From CBIHON01 sp966211965 (GTDB lineage: Bacteria; Pseudomonadota; Gammaproteobacteria; Burkholderiales; Burkholderiaceae_D), in NCBI GenBank assembly GCA_966211965.1, contig CBIHON010000009.1:1-64000 (forward strand): a DNA stretch of 64,000 nt, in the 5' to 3' direction. A program made the position numbers and the translations under genes. Below, piece after piece: positions 25,089 to 33,956 of the stretch; the first letter of the stretch is position 1; each line of letters starts with the position of its first letter. The notes beneath the pieces were generated by a model. The model saw nothing but the letters and a program-made list of their open reading frames with translations. It was not told the origin of the DNA and did not search any database.

Positions 25089-25835
25089 TCAACTCATGTA
25101 CATGCCACCATTGATATGGATCGTTGTCCCAGTAATGTAGGCAGCTTCTGGCGAGGCAAGAAAACCGACAGCCGCCGCGATATCCTCTGGCAAACCGAAT
25201 CGCCCCAGCGGAATCTGCTGCAACAAGGCAGCGGTTTGCTGTTCACTCAACGCCTTGGTCATATCGGTGTCGATGAATCCCGGAGCGATGCAATTGACAG
25301 TGATATTGCGACTACCGATTTCACGCGCCAAAGCGCGACTCATGCCCGCCACACCAGCCTTGGCTGCAGCATAATTCATCTGTCCTGGATTACCGGCAGA
25401 GCCGACTACCGAGGTAATATTGATGATGCGTCCGTGCTTGGCCTTCATCATGCCGCGCAATACGGCACGAGACAGGCGCGCTACAGAGCTTAGATTGGTC
25501 GCGATTACCGCATCCCACTCCTCATCTTTCATACGCATCGCAAGCTGGTCTTGCGTGATGCCGGCGTTATTGACCAGAATCGACAAGCTGCCGAATTCTT
25601 TTTGCACGTCTTCCACCAAAGCACTACAGCGCCCAGCATCATTAACATTCAAGACGACACCCTTGCCACAACCGGGTTGAATCGATTCAAGATATGCCGA
25701 GATCGCTGCCGCCCCCGTCTCTGAAGTTGCCGTGCCTACCACTCTGGCGCCGCGCTTTATCAATTCTTCTGCAATCGCTTTACCGATGCCGCGTGACGCA
25801 CCGGTAACCAGTGCGACTTGGCCATTCAAATTCAT
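25089..25835 (-). CDS. fabG: 3-oxoacyl-ACP reductase
   Basis: FabG reduces 3-oxoacyl-ACP with NADPH. The 248-residue short-chain dehydrogenase has VALVTGASRGIGKAIAEEL (cofactor loop), LVNNAGITQDQLAMRM, the catalytic Ser in INITSVVGSAG, YAAAK (Tyr/Lys) and the FabG end IHINGGMYMS. ATG 25835 gives the conserved MNLNGQVALVTG start; a TTG at 25850 overlapping the fabD stop is also possible. Confidence 0.96.
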   Translation of the reverse strand: MNLNGQVALVTGASRGIGKAIAEELIKRGARVVGTATSETGAAAISAYLESIQPGCGKGVVLNVNDAGRCSALVEDVQKEFGSLSILVNNAGITQDQLAMRMKDEEWDAVIATNLSSVARLSRAVLRGMMKAKHGRIINITSVVGSAGNPGQMNYAAAKAGVAGMSRALAREIGSRNITVNCIAPGFIDTDMTKALSEQQTAALLQQIPLGRFGLPEDIAAAVGFLASPEAAYITGTTIHINGGMYMS

Positions 25836-25846
25836 ATTTTGCTGAG

Positions 25847-26779
25847 TCAATTCAAGAGCTCCAAAACTTTTTCCAAAGAAGCTTGATCGATGATTGCATC
25901 TCCAATCAAGCTGCCGTCAATCCGCTTCGTCAAACCCATCAATACTTTGCCCGGACCGCATTCGACCACATGGCTTACTTCTTCTGCAACCATCTTTTGA
26001 ACTGTCTCAACCCAGCGCACAGGACTAGCAGCTTGCCGCACCAACGCGTCTTTTATAGCGGCCGCATCATGAACAATGGCGACATCCACGTTATTGATCA
26101 AGGCTATTTGCGGTTCGGCAAACTGCAGACTTTCCATGTAATCGCGCAAGCGATCGGACGCAGGTTTTAGCAGAGAGGAATGAAACGGTGCAGAAACAGG
26201 AAGGGGCAACGCGCGCTTGGCCCCTTTGGTTTTTGCCGCTTCGCAGGCCCGTTCCACCGCACCTTTATGGCCTGCAATCACAACCTGCGCCGGCGCGTTG
26301 AAGTTCACCGCCTCGACCACTTCCCCCTGCGAAGACTCGGCACATGCAGCGCGCACATCTTCATCCGACAAGCCGAGTATTGCCGCCATGCCACCTTCTC
26401 CGACCGGCACAGCCTCCTGCATCACTTGCGCACGAAAGCGCACCAGAGGAACAGCATCCTTGAACGCAATCACCCCTGCGGCCACAAGCGCCGAATATTC
26501 ACCCAGGCTGTGACCAGCCACCAGCGCAGGCGCTAGGCCACCCGCGGCGATCCATGCGCGATACATCGCAACAGCCGCCGTCAACATCACTGGTTGGGTG
26601 TTGGTAGTGAGGTCGAGCGCCTCTTTCGGCCCTTCCGCGATCAATTTACCGAGATCGAATTGCAAAACATCGGCAGCCTCCGCCACCGTGTCTCGAACCA
26701 CAGGGTTATCAGCAAAGCCATTCAACATGCCGATGGCTTGAGAGCCTTGGCCAGGAAAAACAAATGCAAATTTAGTCAT
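25847..26779 (-). CDS. fabD: Malonyl-CoA:ACP transacylase
   Basis: FabD transfers malonyl from CoA to ACP. The 310-residue protein has the FPGQGSQAIGM start, the nucleophile Ser in AGHSLGEYSALVAAG, the substrate Arg in PLVRFRAQVMQE and the catalytic His in PVSAPFHSSLL. It lies between fabH and fabG. Confidence 0.98.
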   Translation of the reverse strand: MTKFAFVFPGQGSQAIGMLNGFADNPVVRDTVAEAADVLQFDLGKLIAEGPKEALDLTTNTQPVMLTAAVAMYRAWIAAGGLAPALVAGHSLGEYSALVAAGVIAFKDAVPLVRFRAQVMQEAVPVGEGGMAAILGLSDEDVRAACAESSQGEVVEAVNFNAPAQVVIAGHKGAVERACEAAKTKGAKRALPLPVSAPFHSSLLKPASDRLRDYMESLQFAEPQIALINNVDVAIVHDAAAIKDALVRQAASPVRWVETVQKMVAEEVSHVVECGPGKVLMGLTKRIDGSLIGDAIIDQASLEKVLELLN

Positions 26780-26837
26780 GCGTTTAATATCGTAGCGGGC
26801 GGGAGGCCAAATCCATTACCTACGCCCAAAGTAATTC

Positions 26838-27824
26838 CTACATTCGTGCGAGCACCGCACCCCAAGTAAACCCGCCGCCCACACCCTCCATCATTACATT
26901 CTGTCCCGGCTTGATGCGTCCATCGCGTACCGCTTGGTCAAGCGCGAGAGGAATTGATGCCGCCGATGTATTGCCATGCTGGTCGACGGTAACGACCATT
27001 TTTTCCAAAGACAAACCGAGTTTTTTCGCAGTGCTTTGCATGATGCGAATATTGGCTTGATGCGGAATAAGCCAATCAATTTGCTGCGCCGTCATTTCTG
27101 CCGCCCTCAATGCTTCATTCGCCACTTTTTCCAGCACTGAAACCGCAAGTTTAAAAACCGCCGGCCCATCCATATGCAAGAAAGCGCTGCCCTCAACAGC
27201 ACCTCCTGTCAAGCTGCCAGGAACGCAAAGAATATCAGCATGACTACCATCCGCATGCAATTTGGTGGCAAGAATGCCCGGCTCTTTCGAGGCCGACAAA
27301 ACTACCGCACCGGCGCCGTCACCAAACAGCACACAAGTGGTGCGATCCTCGAAATTCAGAATACTGGAAAATACTTCCGCCCCGATGACCAGGACATTTT
27401 TGTGGGCACCGGATTTGATAAAACTATCGGCGACTGACACTGCGTAGACGAAGCCGCTGCATACCGCCTGCACGTCGACTGCAGGGCAACCATTGGCAAT
27501 GCCCAATTTGCGCTGCACTACGCAGGCAGTGCTAGGAAAACCACCCAAATGATCAGGGGTGGAGGTAGCTAGGATAATCAGGTCGATATCATCGGCCGCA
27601 AGTCGTGCCATCTCAAGTGCACGCTTGGAGGCTTCGACTGCAAGATCGCTTGAACGGATATCCGGTTCCGTATAGTGGCGTGCCGAAATGCCGCTGCGCG
27701 AAACAATCCACTCGTCTGAAGTTTCAATTCCCTTTTCCGCCAATTGCGACACGAGTTCCTGATTGGTCACGCGCCTGGGCGGCAAATAACTACCAGTGCC
27801 GATGATTTTACTGTAGAGAGTCAT
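26838..27824 (-). CDS. fabH: 3-oxoacyl-ACP synthase III
   Basis: FabH starts fatty-acid synthesis by condensing acetyl-CoA with malonyl-ACP. The 328-residue enzyme has catalytic Cys122 in DVQAVCSGFVYAVS, His in WLIPHQANIRIM and Asn in DQHGNTSAASIP. It overlaps the plsX stop by 4 bp. Confidence 0.98.
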   Translation of the reverse strand: MTLYSKIIGTGSYLPPRRVTNQELVSQLAEKGIETSDEWIVSRSGISARHYTEPDIRSSDLAVEASKRALEMARLAADDIDLIILATSTPDHLGGFPSTACVVQRKLGIANGCPAVDVQAVCSGFVYAVSVADSFIKSGAHKNVLVIGAEVFSSILNFEDRTTCVLFGDGAGAVVLSASKEPGILATKLHADGSHADILCVPGSLTGGAVEGSAFLHMDGPAVFKLAVSVLEKVANEALRAAEMTAQQIDWLIPHQANIRIMQSTAKKLGLSLEKMVVTVDQHGNTSAASIPLALDQAVRDGRIKPGQNVMMEGVGGGFTWGAVLARM

Positions 27825-28912
27825 GCCGTTTTCTGTTCTGTTAGTTCCATTGCGGCGATGGGTGCCGACACATCCGGAAAAGCATCCGATTGGGGCATCA
27901 TTGCAGCAAACGTCGCCGAAATACGCGACAGGACGTCGGACTTTGCGGCATCGAAGGCTCTATTAATAGCCCACTCGAAACTGTAGGCATCTGCACCGCC
28001 ATGACTCTTGAAGACGAGGCCGCGCAAGCCCAGCAAACTGGCACCATTGTAACGAGATGGATTCATCCGCTGCGAAATCGACCGAAGCGCACCACGCGCA
28101 ATCAAGGCTCCGAGCATGTTAAGCACACTGCTTTTGAAGCTGGACGTCATAGCGACCTTGAAAAACCGCCCAAGCCCCTCGGAAGCCTTGAGAACAACGT
28201 TGCCGACAAAGCCATCACAAACAACAATATCGGTGGTGCCCGCAAAAATGTCATTGCCTTCCACGTTGCCGTAGAAATTGATCACCCCTTTATCATGATC
28301 GGCGCGTAGCAATGTCGCAGTCTGCTTCACGACATTATTGCCCTTGATATCCTCCTCCCCGATATTAAGCAACCCAATCGTTGGCCTTGTCTTGCCTTCG
28401 ATTGCGGACACTAGAGCCGAACCCATCAATGCGAATTGATGAAGATGATGCGGTTCACAATCGACATTAGCTCCTAGATCGAGCATGTAGGTTGGGGCAT
28501 CTTTTTGATTCGGAAGAGGAAAACAAATTGCCGGACGCTCGACCCCTGGTATGGTCTTGAGCAAATAGCGAGATACGGCCATGAGGGCCCCAGTATTGCC
28601 TGCCGACACACAGGCATTGGCTTGCGCTTGCTTCACAAGATGGATAGCGACGCGCATCGAGGAATCTTTTTTTCGCCGCAACGCCACTTCAAGAGGATCA
28701 TCCATTGTCACAACCTCAGTGGCATTAACAATGGACAAGCGAGGATGATTTGCCGCCTTATGTTTTAAAAGCTCACCCTGAATGGTCCCTTCCAGACCGA
28801 CAAGGATCAGCTCTACCTCAGGTTCGCGATTGACGAATGAAATAGCGGCAGGAATAGTAACAGACGGGCCGTAATCGCCACCCATGCAGTCAATGGAAAT
28901 TTTAATTGTCAT
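27821..28912 (-). CDS. plsX: Phosphate acyltransferase
   Basis: PlsX converts acyl-ACP to acyl-phosphate for phospholipid synthesis. The 363-residue protein begins IKISIDCMGGDYGPSVTIPA and contains SMRVAIHLVKQAQANACVSA, GNTGALMAVSRY and VVCDGFVGNVVLKASEG, all PlsX hallmarks. It lies between rpmF and fabH. Confidence 0.98.
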   Translation of the reverse strand: MTIKISIDCMGGDYGPSVTIPAAISFVNREPEVELILVGLEGTIQGELLKHKAANHPRLSIVNATEVVTMDDPLEVALRRKKDSSMRVAIHLVKQAQANACVSAGNTGALMAVSRYLLKTIPGVERPAICFPLPNQKDAPTYMLDLGANVDCEPHHLHQFALMGSALVSAIEGKTRPTIGLLNIGEEDIKGNNVVKQTATLLRADHDKGVINFYGNVEGNDIFAGTTDIVVCDGFVGNVVLKASEGLGRFFKVAMTSSFKSSVLNMLGALIARGALRSISQRMNPSRYNGASLLGLRGLVFKSHGGADAYSFEWAINRAFDAAKSDVLSRISATFAAMMPQSDAFPDVSAPIAAMELTEQKTA

Positions 28913-28998
28913 TGTTTTGATTCAGTGCCTCTTGCCAACCGCACTATGGGCCAGATTCGGCTTGATTCAAAATAACGCAAGATGCTGTTTCAGCACAC

Positions 28999-29035
28999 AA
29001 AAAAAACGGCGCATGATCAGAAGCTCACCGCGCCG
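28999..29035 (-). terminator. Terminator-like hairpin between rpmF and plsX
   Basis: On the minus strand CGGCGC and GCGCCG form a stem (29007-29035) followed by eight T residues. It lies inside the rpmF-plsX-fab run, so it may attenuate transcription into plsX and favour rpmF expression. Confidence 0.6.
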
Positions 29036-29062
29036 CTTTTGGCTTGGAACACCGACGAACGG

Positions 29063-29245
29063 TTATTCGTCGTTCTTGGTCTTGATGACTTTGCGGCCAC
29101 GGTAGTAGCCATTGGGACTAATGTGGTGACGCATATGGGTTTCACCCGTTGTCGGCTCAACTGCCAGTTGCGGAGCAACCAGGAAATCGTGCGAACGATG
29201 CATGCCACGCTTGGATGGGGACTTTTTATTTTGCTGAACAGCCAT
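29063..29245 (-). CDS. rpmF: 50S ribosomal protein L32
   Basis: L32 is a small basic component of the large ribosomal subunit. The 60-residue protein begins MAVQQNKKSPSKRGMHRSHD, the typical L32 start, and ends with NGYYRGRKVIKTKND. The Cys zinc ligands seen in some L32 proteins are absent (zinc-independent form). AGGAG lies upstream of ATG 29245. Order yceD-rpmF-plsX is conserved. Confidence 0.98.
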   Translation of the reverse strand: MAVQQNKKSPSKRGMHRSHDFLVAPQLAVEPTTGETHMRHHISPNGYYRGRKVIKTKNDE

Positions 29246-29374
29246 GATAACTCCTGAATCTTAAGTTCTAAAATTTTAACACATCCGGCCTGCAAACTTA
29301 TTGGCAAACCGAGAATCCCGATTGCAAACCCCTACCGACGAAAGCCGCCATCAACTTCCATTCTGCAAATCTTA

Positions 29375-29872
29375 TTATTGCTTGATACCCTTCAGCATCG
29401 CGAAAGGAGAAGCCTTCCTAGCACTACCCACCCCCTCCAGAGCTACGCCATCAGGACAAATCTCATGCTTGGGCGCCAAGGGGATCGCCAGCAAAGCCTC
29501 ATCCTCAATCAACTCGGCCACATTCAGCGCCTTAAGCCCAACGATGACATCAACCGCATCATCTTCCAGCGCAGCCTCTATTTCATCGGCATGGACTTCG
29601 CTTTTCGCAAGAACCAAAATCGATTCGGATGCGAGATCAAAGACAAACGGCGCCAAGCAGCGCTGACACATCAAATTTACAGCCCCCGAAACCGAAAGCC
29701 TTAACTGCGAATGTCCAATCGCATCGGCACCGCCTTGCAAGGACCAATGCAGCGCACCGGATGCATCTGCCAGCTCTTCCGACAACCTAGCCAGATCAGA
29801 TACCGCAACATCACCCTCGCGGCACTCCTTGAGCCGACTGTACTCAAAAGCGTCGATTACGAAAGTACTCAT
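29375..29872 (-). CDS. yceD: YceD-family (DUF177) protein
   Basis: This 165-residue protein has the DUF177 metal-like motif LMCQRCLAPF and the acidic C-terminal part typical of YceD, a protein linked to 23S rRNA accumulation in bacteria and plants. It precedes rpmF as in most proteobacteria. ATG 29872 gives the conserved MSTFVIDAFEY start; a TTG at 29884 is less likely. Confidence 0.9.
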   Translation of the reverse strand: MSTFVIDAFEYSRLKECREGDVAVSDLARLSEELADASGALHWSLQGGADAIGHSQLRLSVSGAVNLMCQRCLAPFVFDLASESILVLAKSEVHADEIEAALEDDAVDVIVGLKALNVAELIEDEALLAIPLAPKHEICPDGVALEGVGSARKASPFAMLKGIKQ

Positions 29873-29987
29873 AGGCCAAGACAAACCCGGAAAACCTGCG
29901 ATAATAACAGGCTTTTCCCTTATCCGTCAAAGCCTTAGCATATTTTGCTTAACAACCATCAAGAATACCTCCTACACCAGTTAAATA

Positions 29988-30596
29988 ATGCCCACTTCGA
30001 ATACCTTGCCTCGACTGATTCTCGCCTCCAGTTCCAAATATCGCAGAGAATTGCTATCTCGGCTGAAAATTCCATTCGATGTAATCGTCCCGGATATTGA
30101 TGAGGCGCCACATTCAGGCGAGACCCCGGAGGCAACCGCAATGCGACTGGCTCAAGGCAAGGCTGCCGCTGTGGCAATGCAAGCATCGTCCGCGCTTATC
30201 ATCGGCTCCGATCAAGTCGCAACGCTGGATGGCGAGCAAATTGGCAAACCCGGCACACATGACAATGCCTTGGAGCAATTAAAAAAAATGCGCGGCCGCC
30301 GTGTCATCTTCCACACGGCCTTATGTCTTTGGGATGGACGCAAGGGCAACGTCGGACAAGCAGCGCAAATTGAGAACATTCAGACTTTCGTCACCTTTCG
30401 CGACCTGCCCGAGCATGAATTGGACGCCTACCTGCGAATAGAACAGCCCTACGATTGCGCCGGCAGCGCAAAAAATGAAGGGCTAGGCATTGCTCTCATA
30501 GAGAAGATCGAAAGCAACGACCCAACCGCATTGACCGGGCTGCCGCTGATTGCTTTGACGACGATGCTGCGGCGTGCCGGGGTTCGCTTTTTTTAA
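29988..30596 (+). CDS. yceF: Maf-like nucleotide pyrophosphatase (YceF type)
   Basis: Maf proteins hydrolyse modified or non-canonical nucleoside triphosphates; the YceF branch prefers 7-methyl-GTP. The 202-residue protein has LILASSSKYRRELLSRL (substrate loop), IDEAPHSGETPEATAMRLAQ and IIGSDQVATLDGEQIGKPG, with the GSDQV form of YceF rather than the DTxV form of the UTP/dTTP-specific Maf. It is divergent from yceD, as is common. Confidence 0.9.
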   Translation: MPTSNTLPRLILASSSKYRRELLSRLKIPFDVIVPDIDEAPHSGETPEATAMRLAQGKAAAVAMQASSALIIGSDQVATLDGEQIGKPGTHDNALEQLKKMRGRRVIFHTALCLWDGRKGNVGQAAQIENIQTFVTFRDLPEHELDAYLRIEQPYDCAGSAKNEGLGIALIEKIESNDPTALTGLPLIALTTMLRRAGVRFF

Positions 30597-30667
30597 TTCG
30601 ATGATCTGCTTGCAAGCGCCTTTTGCCTAATGAATCCATCCTCGCAATACTTTTTGCCATAGAGAAC

Positions 30668-31420
30668 ATGCCCGGCATTCTTTACCTCATCCCGAATACC
30701 CTAGGTCAGACTGATCCAAGCCAAAACGATCTGCTCGCGCATATCATTCCAACCGAGGTGCAAGCTCTGACCGCCCGAATCGACTACTTCATCGCTGAGA
30801 ATGCCAAGAGTACACGGGCTTTTCTTAAGATTGTTGCGGCAAAACATCCTCTTGCCAAGACATTGCAAGAAATACATATTGCAGAACTGAATGTAAATAC
30901 AGCGTCCACGGCACTCCCCGCATTATTGGCGCCCCTGCTGAATGGCCAGGACGCAGGGCTGATTTCCGAGGCCGGTGTGCCGGCAGTCGCCGATCCTGGC
31001 GCGAATCTGGTCCGACTGGCGCATGCTCGCGGGATTACGGTAAAGCCGCTGGTGGGCCCTTCATCACTGCTACTCGCCGTAATGGCCAGCGGATTAAATG
31101 GTCAAAGTTTTGCATTCAATGGCTATCTGCCGACCGACGCAACTCAGCGCACCAAACGTATTAAAGAATTAGAAGATCGATCACGACACGAAAAGCAAAC
31201 CCAGTTGTTCATTGAAACACCATATCGCAATGGAGCACTGCTGGAAGCTCTGGCAACATCCTGCAGTCCGAATACCCTACTGTCGATCGCAACCGATTTA
31301 ACTTTGGAGTCCGAATCAATCAGAACTCAAACCGCGGCAAAATGGAAACATGATCTCGCATCTGGCAAGGCACCGGATTTCCACAAGAAACCTACAGTGT
31401 TTTTGCTATTGGCTGAATAG
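30668..31420 (+). CDS. RsmI-like SAM-dependent methyltransferase
   Basis: The 250-residue protein belongs to the tetrapyrrole/RsmI methylase superfamily: GILYLIPNTLG start, DAGLISEAGVPAVADPGANL, VGPSSLLLAVMASGLNGQ and FIETPYRNG. These resemble 16S rRNA cytidine-1402 2'-O-methyltransferase RsmI, but the N-terminal part (DLLAHIIPTEVQALTARIDY) differs, so this is probably the second RsmI-like paralogue often found beside maf in betaproteobacteria, of unproven substrate. ATG 30668 is preferred over an upstream TTG at 30623. Confidence 0.85.
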   Translation: MPGILYLIPNTLGQTDPSQNDLLAHIIPTEVQALTARIDYFIAENAKSTRAFLKIVAAKHPLAKTLQEIHIAELNVNTASTALPALLAPLLNGQDAGLISEAGVPAVADPGANLVRLAHARGITVKPLVGPSSLLLAVMASGLNGQSFAFNGYLPTDATQRTKRIKELEDRSRHEKQTQLFIETPYRNGALLEALATSCSPNTLLSIATDLTLESESIRTQTAAKWKHDLASGKAPDFHKKPTVFLLLAE

Positions 31421-31462
31421 CAAACCACCAGCCGAAAAACCTAAAAACCTTCTCCGCCAATG

Positions 31463-31491
31463 CAAAACGGCGGTATTTCTCCGCCGTTTTG
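31463..31491. terminator. Bidirectional rho-independent terminator
   Basis: CAAAACGGCGG and CCGCCGTTTTG form a perfect 11-bp stem with A/T runs on both sides. It ends the methyltransferase gene on the plus strand and the candidate small RNA on the minus strand. Confidence 0.85.
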
Positions 31492-31670
31492 CCTGCCCCC
31501 GCACGGGGCAACCGTGAGGAGTTCAACACCCCTCTTCACCACATTATCAGCGCGGTGATCGTTCGATATCGGGATGTCCCCCACTTCTTGCTGCAAGCGA
31601 TTACCCTCGCCAACGCAAAGAAAGAGAGCAGCGCCCGATACCGGAAATCCACAATTCAGTGCATCCATGT
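31463..31670 (-). ncRNA. Candidate structured small RNA
   Basis: The 328-bp gap between two convergent genes contains, on the minus strand, a good sigma-70 promoter (31677-31704), about 208 transcribed bases and a strong terminator. The transcript can fold: GGTATCGGG near the 5' side pairs with CCCGATATC, GTGAAGAG pairs with CTCCTCAC, and GCCCC/GGGGGC forms a small hairpin before the terminator. The one open frame here has no recognisable protein. The length is near that of 6S RNA, but I could not show the 6S closing stem and bubble, so I leave it unnamed. Confidence 0.5.
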
Positions 31671-31676
31671 GCTTGC

Positions 31677-31704
31677 AGTATAGAGCCCAATTCGGGAGTT
31701 GCAA
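31677..31704 (-). promoter_or_regulatory. Sigma-70 promoter of the candidate small RNA
   Basis: TTGCAA (-35, 31699-31704) and TATACT (-10, 31677-31682) are separated by 16 bases on the minus strand. Transcription would begin near 31670. No coding start fits immediately downstream. Confidence 0.55.
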
Positions 31705-31748
31705 GAGCAGCATGAGAGCATTACTCGCCCATCGCCGAAATAGAAATA

Positions 31749-32774
31749 TTATTTCAAGCTGGGCTTCGCGCTGCTCCATACTGAGCGCACCGCACCGTTG
31801 CCAACCGCCGCACCGAACTTTTTCAACATGCGTTCCGGCAAACCTTCATGCTGCGTATAGTCGACAATATCTTCGGCTTTCAACACATTGCGAGCCACAG
31901 TGTCGACAGTACCGAAATCGTCCGCCAAACCCATCTGGACCGCTTTGGTTCCGCTCCAGAATAAACCTGAAAACATGTCAGGCGTTTCTTTCAAGCGCTT
32001 ACCACGTCCCTTGCGCACTACGTCAATGAACTGCTGATGGATTTCATTCAGCATCTCTTGCGCATAACTTTTTTGTTTTGGTGTCTGTGGACTGAATGGG
32101 TCCATGAAGCCCTTGTTCTCGCCCGCAGTCATCAGGCGACGTTCGACGCCGAGTTTTTCCATCACGCCAGTAAAGCCGAAGCCATCCATCAATACACCAA
32201 TCGAGCCGACAATACTGGCTTTGTTGACGTAAATTTTGTCCGCTGCAGCGGCGATATAGTACCCCCCGGAAGCACAGATCTCATCAACGACAACATACAG
32301 CGGTTTTTGCGGGTAGGCTTGGCGTAAGCGCACTATCTCGTCGTTAATCATGCCTGCCTGAACAGGGCTGCCGCCGGGGCTGTTGATATGCAATATGATG
32401 CCGACCGAGCCGCTATCCGAATACGCCTTGTTGAGTGCGGGGATGACGGAATCGGCCGCGCCGGAAGCACCTGTCTCGATCGCTCCCTCTATTTCGATCA
32501 GCGCGGTATGCGAGCCGACGGTTTCCATATTCGCACCGCCAAAATCGAATGCCATCCAAAATCCAAAAACAACAGCAGCAAGAAAACTCAGCTTGAAAAA
32601 TATTCCCCAACGCCGACGAGCGCGCTGCTCTGCAAGCGTCGCAAACGCCAGCTTCTCCAGAATCTCCCGCTCCCACCCCTCTTTTTTTGAGGTGCCGCTG
32701 TCGCTTTTTTTAAATTCCGGCATTGGCTCCTGGGCCGGGTGCGAAGGCGTATTTTCAAAGTAGTCGTTGCTCAT
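31749..32774 (-). CDS. sppA: Signal peptide peptidase SppA (short form)
   Basis: SppA is an inner-membrane serine protease that degrades cleaved signal peptides. The 341-residue protein has an N-terminal cytoplasmic part, one membrane segment (about residues 60-78, LSFLAAVVFGFWMAF) and a single ClpP-like domain with catalytic Ser in ASIVGSIGVLMDGFGF and Lys in GGYYIAAAADKIYVNK. This is the short SppA, not the 67-kDa E. coli form with two domains. ATG 32774 is the only start fitting the domain; the longer frame to 32966 overlaps the Rieske gene. Confidence 0.93.
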   Translation of the reverse strand: MSNDYFENTPSHPAQEPMPEFKKSDSGTSKKEGWEREILEKLAFATLAEQRARRRWGIFFKLSFLAAVVFGFWMAFDFGGANMETVGSHTALIEIEGAIETGASGAADSVIPALNKAYSDSGSVGIILHINSPGGSPVQAGMINDEIVRLRQAYPQKPLYVVVDEICASGGYYIAAAADKIYVNKASIVGSIGVLMDGFGFTGVMEKLGVERRLMTAGENKGFMDPFSPQTPKQKSYAQEMLNEIHQQFIDVVRKGRGKRLKETPDMFSGLFWSGTKAVQMGLADDFGTVDTVARNVLKAEDIVDYTQHEGLPERMLKKFGAAVGNGAVRSVWSSAKPSLK

Positions 32775-32806
32775 TTCTATCACTCTCTCTTCATTGCTGA
32801 TGAACC

Positions 32807-33184
32807 TTATGGTCGCGCAGGCCTTGCTTTTACGTATTGATCCGGCTGCCAGAATACCTGTCCATCTTTTTCCAGTACGGTGATCTGCCGCAGCCGCCCG
32901 CCACGACAAGGGCCGCCTATGCAATGACCGTTTTCCGGCGTATAAATCGCCCCATGGGTAGAGCACATCAAATACAGACCGCTTGACTCGAAAAATTCGC
33001 CTTCGGTCCAGTCCAGTTCAATTGGGACGTGCGCACATCGGTTCAGGTAAGCATGGGCAATATTGTTGTAGCGAACCACAAACCCGGTGGCATCTTCGCC
33101 GATGGCAACTACAGGAAAACGTATGCCCCTTCCTCCCTCCAGCAACTCGCTGGATTGGCAGATAAAAACGAACTCTTCAGACAT
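32807..33184 (-). CDS. Rieske [2Fe-2S] protein
   Basis: This 125-residue soluble protein has the two Rieske ligand boxes, Cys-x-His in LNRCAHVPIELDW and Cys-x2-His in MCSTHGAIYTPENG. It lacks a membrane anchor, so it is a ferredoxin-like electron carrier or regulatory subunit rather than the bc1 subunit. A Rieske protein between gph and sppA is common in Burkholderiales; its partner is unknown. Confidence 0.9.
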   Translation of the reverse strand: MSEEFVFICQSSELLEGGRGIRFPVVAIGEDATGFVVRYNNIAHAYLNRCAHVPIELDWTEGEFFESSGLYLMCSTHGAIYTPENGHCIGGPCRGGRLRQITVLEKDGQVFWQPDQYVKARPARP

Positions 33185-33210
33185 TGACCAAGACCTTTGC
33201 CATAAATTGG

Positions 33211-33870
33211 TTACGCATTTTCCGCCAACCAGGCATGCAGTTCAGCAATCGAGTTTACCGAATGCATAGGCTTAAGCGCCTGTAATTCGTTTTCCGAATG
33301 CGCGCCATAATGTACGGCAATTCCTGCTGCACCCGCATTGATCGCCATCTGCAAATCGTGCGTGGTATCGCCGATCATCACTGTACGCGCCATATCCTGG
33401 CCCAGTTCTCGGGTCAGTTCTTGCAACATGGCGGGATGCGGTTTGGAGAACGTTTCATCGGCACAGCGCGTGGCATCGAATAAAGACAATAACTTGACTG
33501 CATCAAGCGCCCGGTTGAGGCCGACCCGGCTCTTGCCGGTGGCGATCGCCAGGAAATAACCTTCCTGGGACAATTCTGCAAGCATTTCGCGCGCCCCTCG
33601 AAAAAGCGTCAATTCATGGTCTTTTGTCAGATAGTGGTAGCGGTAGCGCTCCACCATGCGCGGATAATATTTGGGATCCAGATCCGGAATTACGGCTTGC
33701 ATCGCCTCATACAGGCCAAGACCGATTACATAAGCTGCGGCTTTGTCGTCCGGGACCGGCAAGCCCAGGTCCTTTGCCGAGGCCTGAATGCACCTCACGA
33801 TGGTCTGGGTGCTGTCCATCAAAGTGCCATCCCAATCGAAAACGATCAGGTCAAATTGCTTTCTTGCCAT
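33211..33870 (-). CDS. gph: HAD-family phosphatase (phosphoglycolate phosphatase-like)
   Basis: This 219-residue hydrolase has HAD motif I DLIVFDWDGTLMDS, motif II AIATGKSRVGLNRAL, Lys in FSKPHPAML and motif IV MIGDTTHDLQMA. It matches the Gph-like enzymes encoded after rluC in many betaproteobacteria. Phosphoglycolate is the presumed substrate, but HAD specificity cannot be read from the motifs. Confidence 0.88.
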   Translation of the reverse strand: MARKQFDLIVFDWDGTLMDSTQTIVRCIQASAKDLGLPVPDDKAAAYVIGLGLYEAMQAVIPDLDPKYYPRMVERYRYHYLTKDHELTLFRGAREMLAELSQEGYFLAIATGKSRVGLNRALDAVKLLSLFDATRCADETFSKPHPAMLQELTRELGQDMARTVMIGDTTHDLQMAINAGAAGIAVHYGAHSENELQALKPMHSVNSIAELHAWLAENA

Positions 33871-33956
33871 GTTGCCTGGCAGTTCAGCTGCCAGCTCCTT
33901 CTTCTATTGTCTCGTGAATCGCTTCTCGCGAATGAATACGGAATGCTTCAATCAGG

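Noticed and set aside
31441..31779. 112-codon minus-strand frame after sppA
   Set aside because: It runs through a terminator hairpin and shows no protein family; a structured RNA explains the region better.
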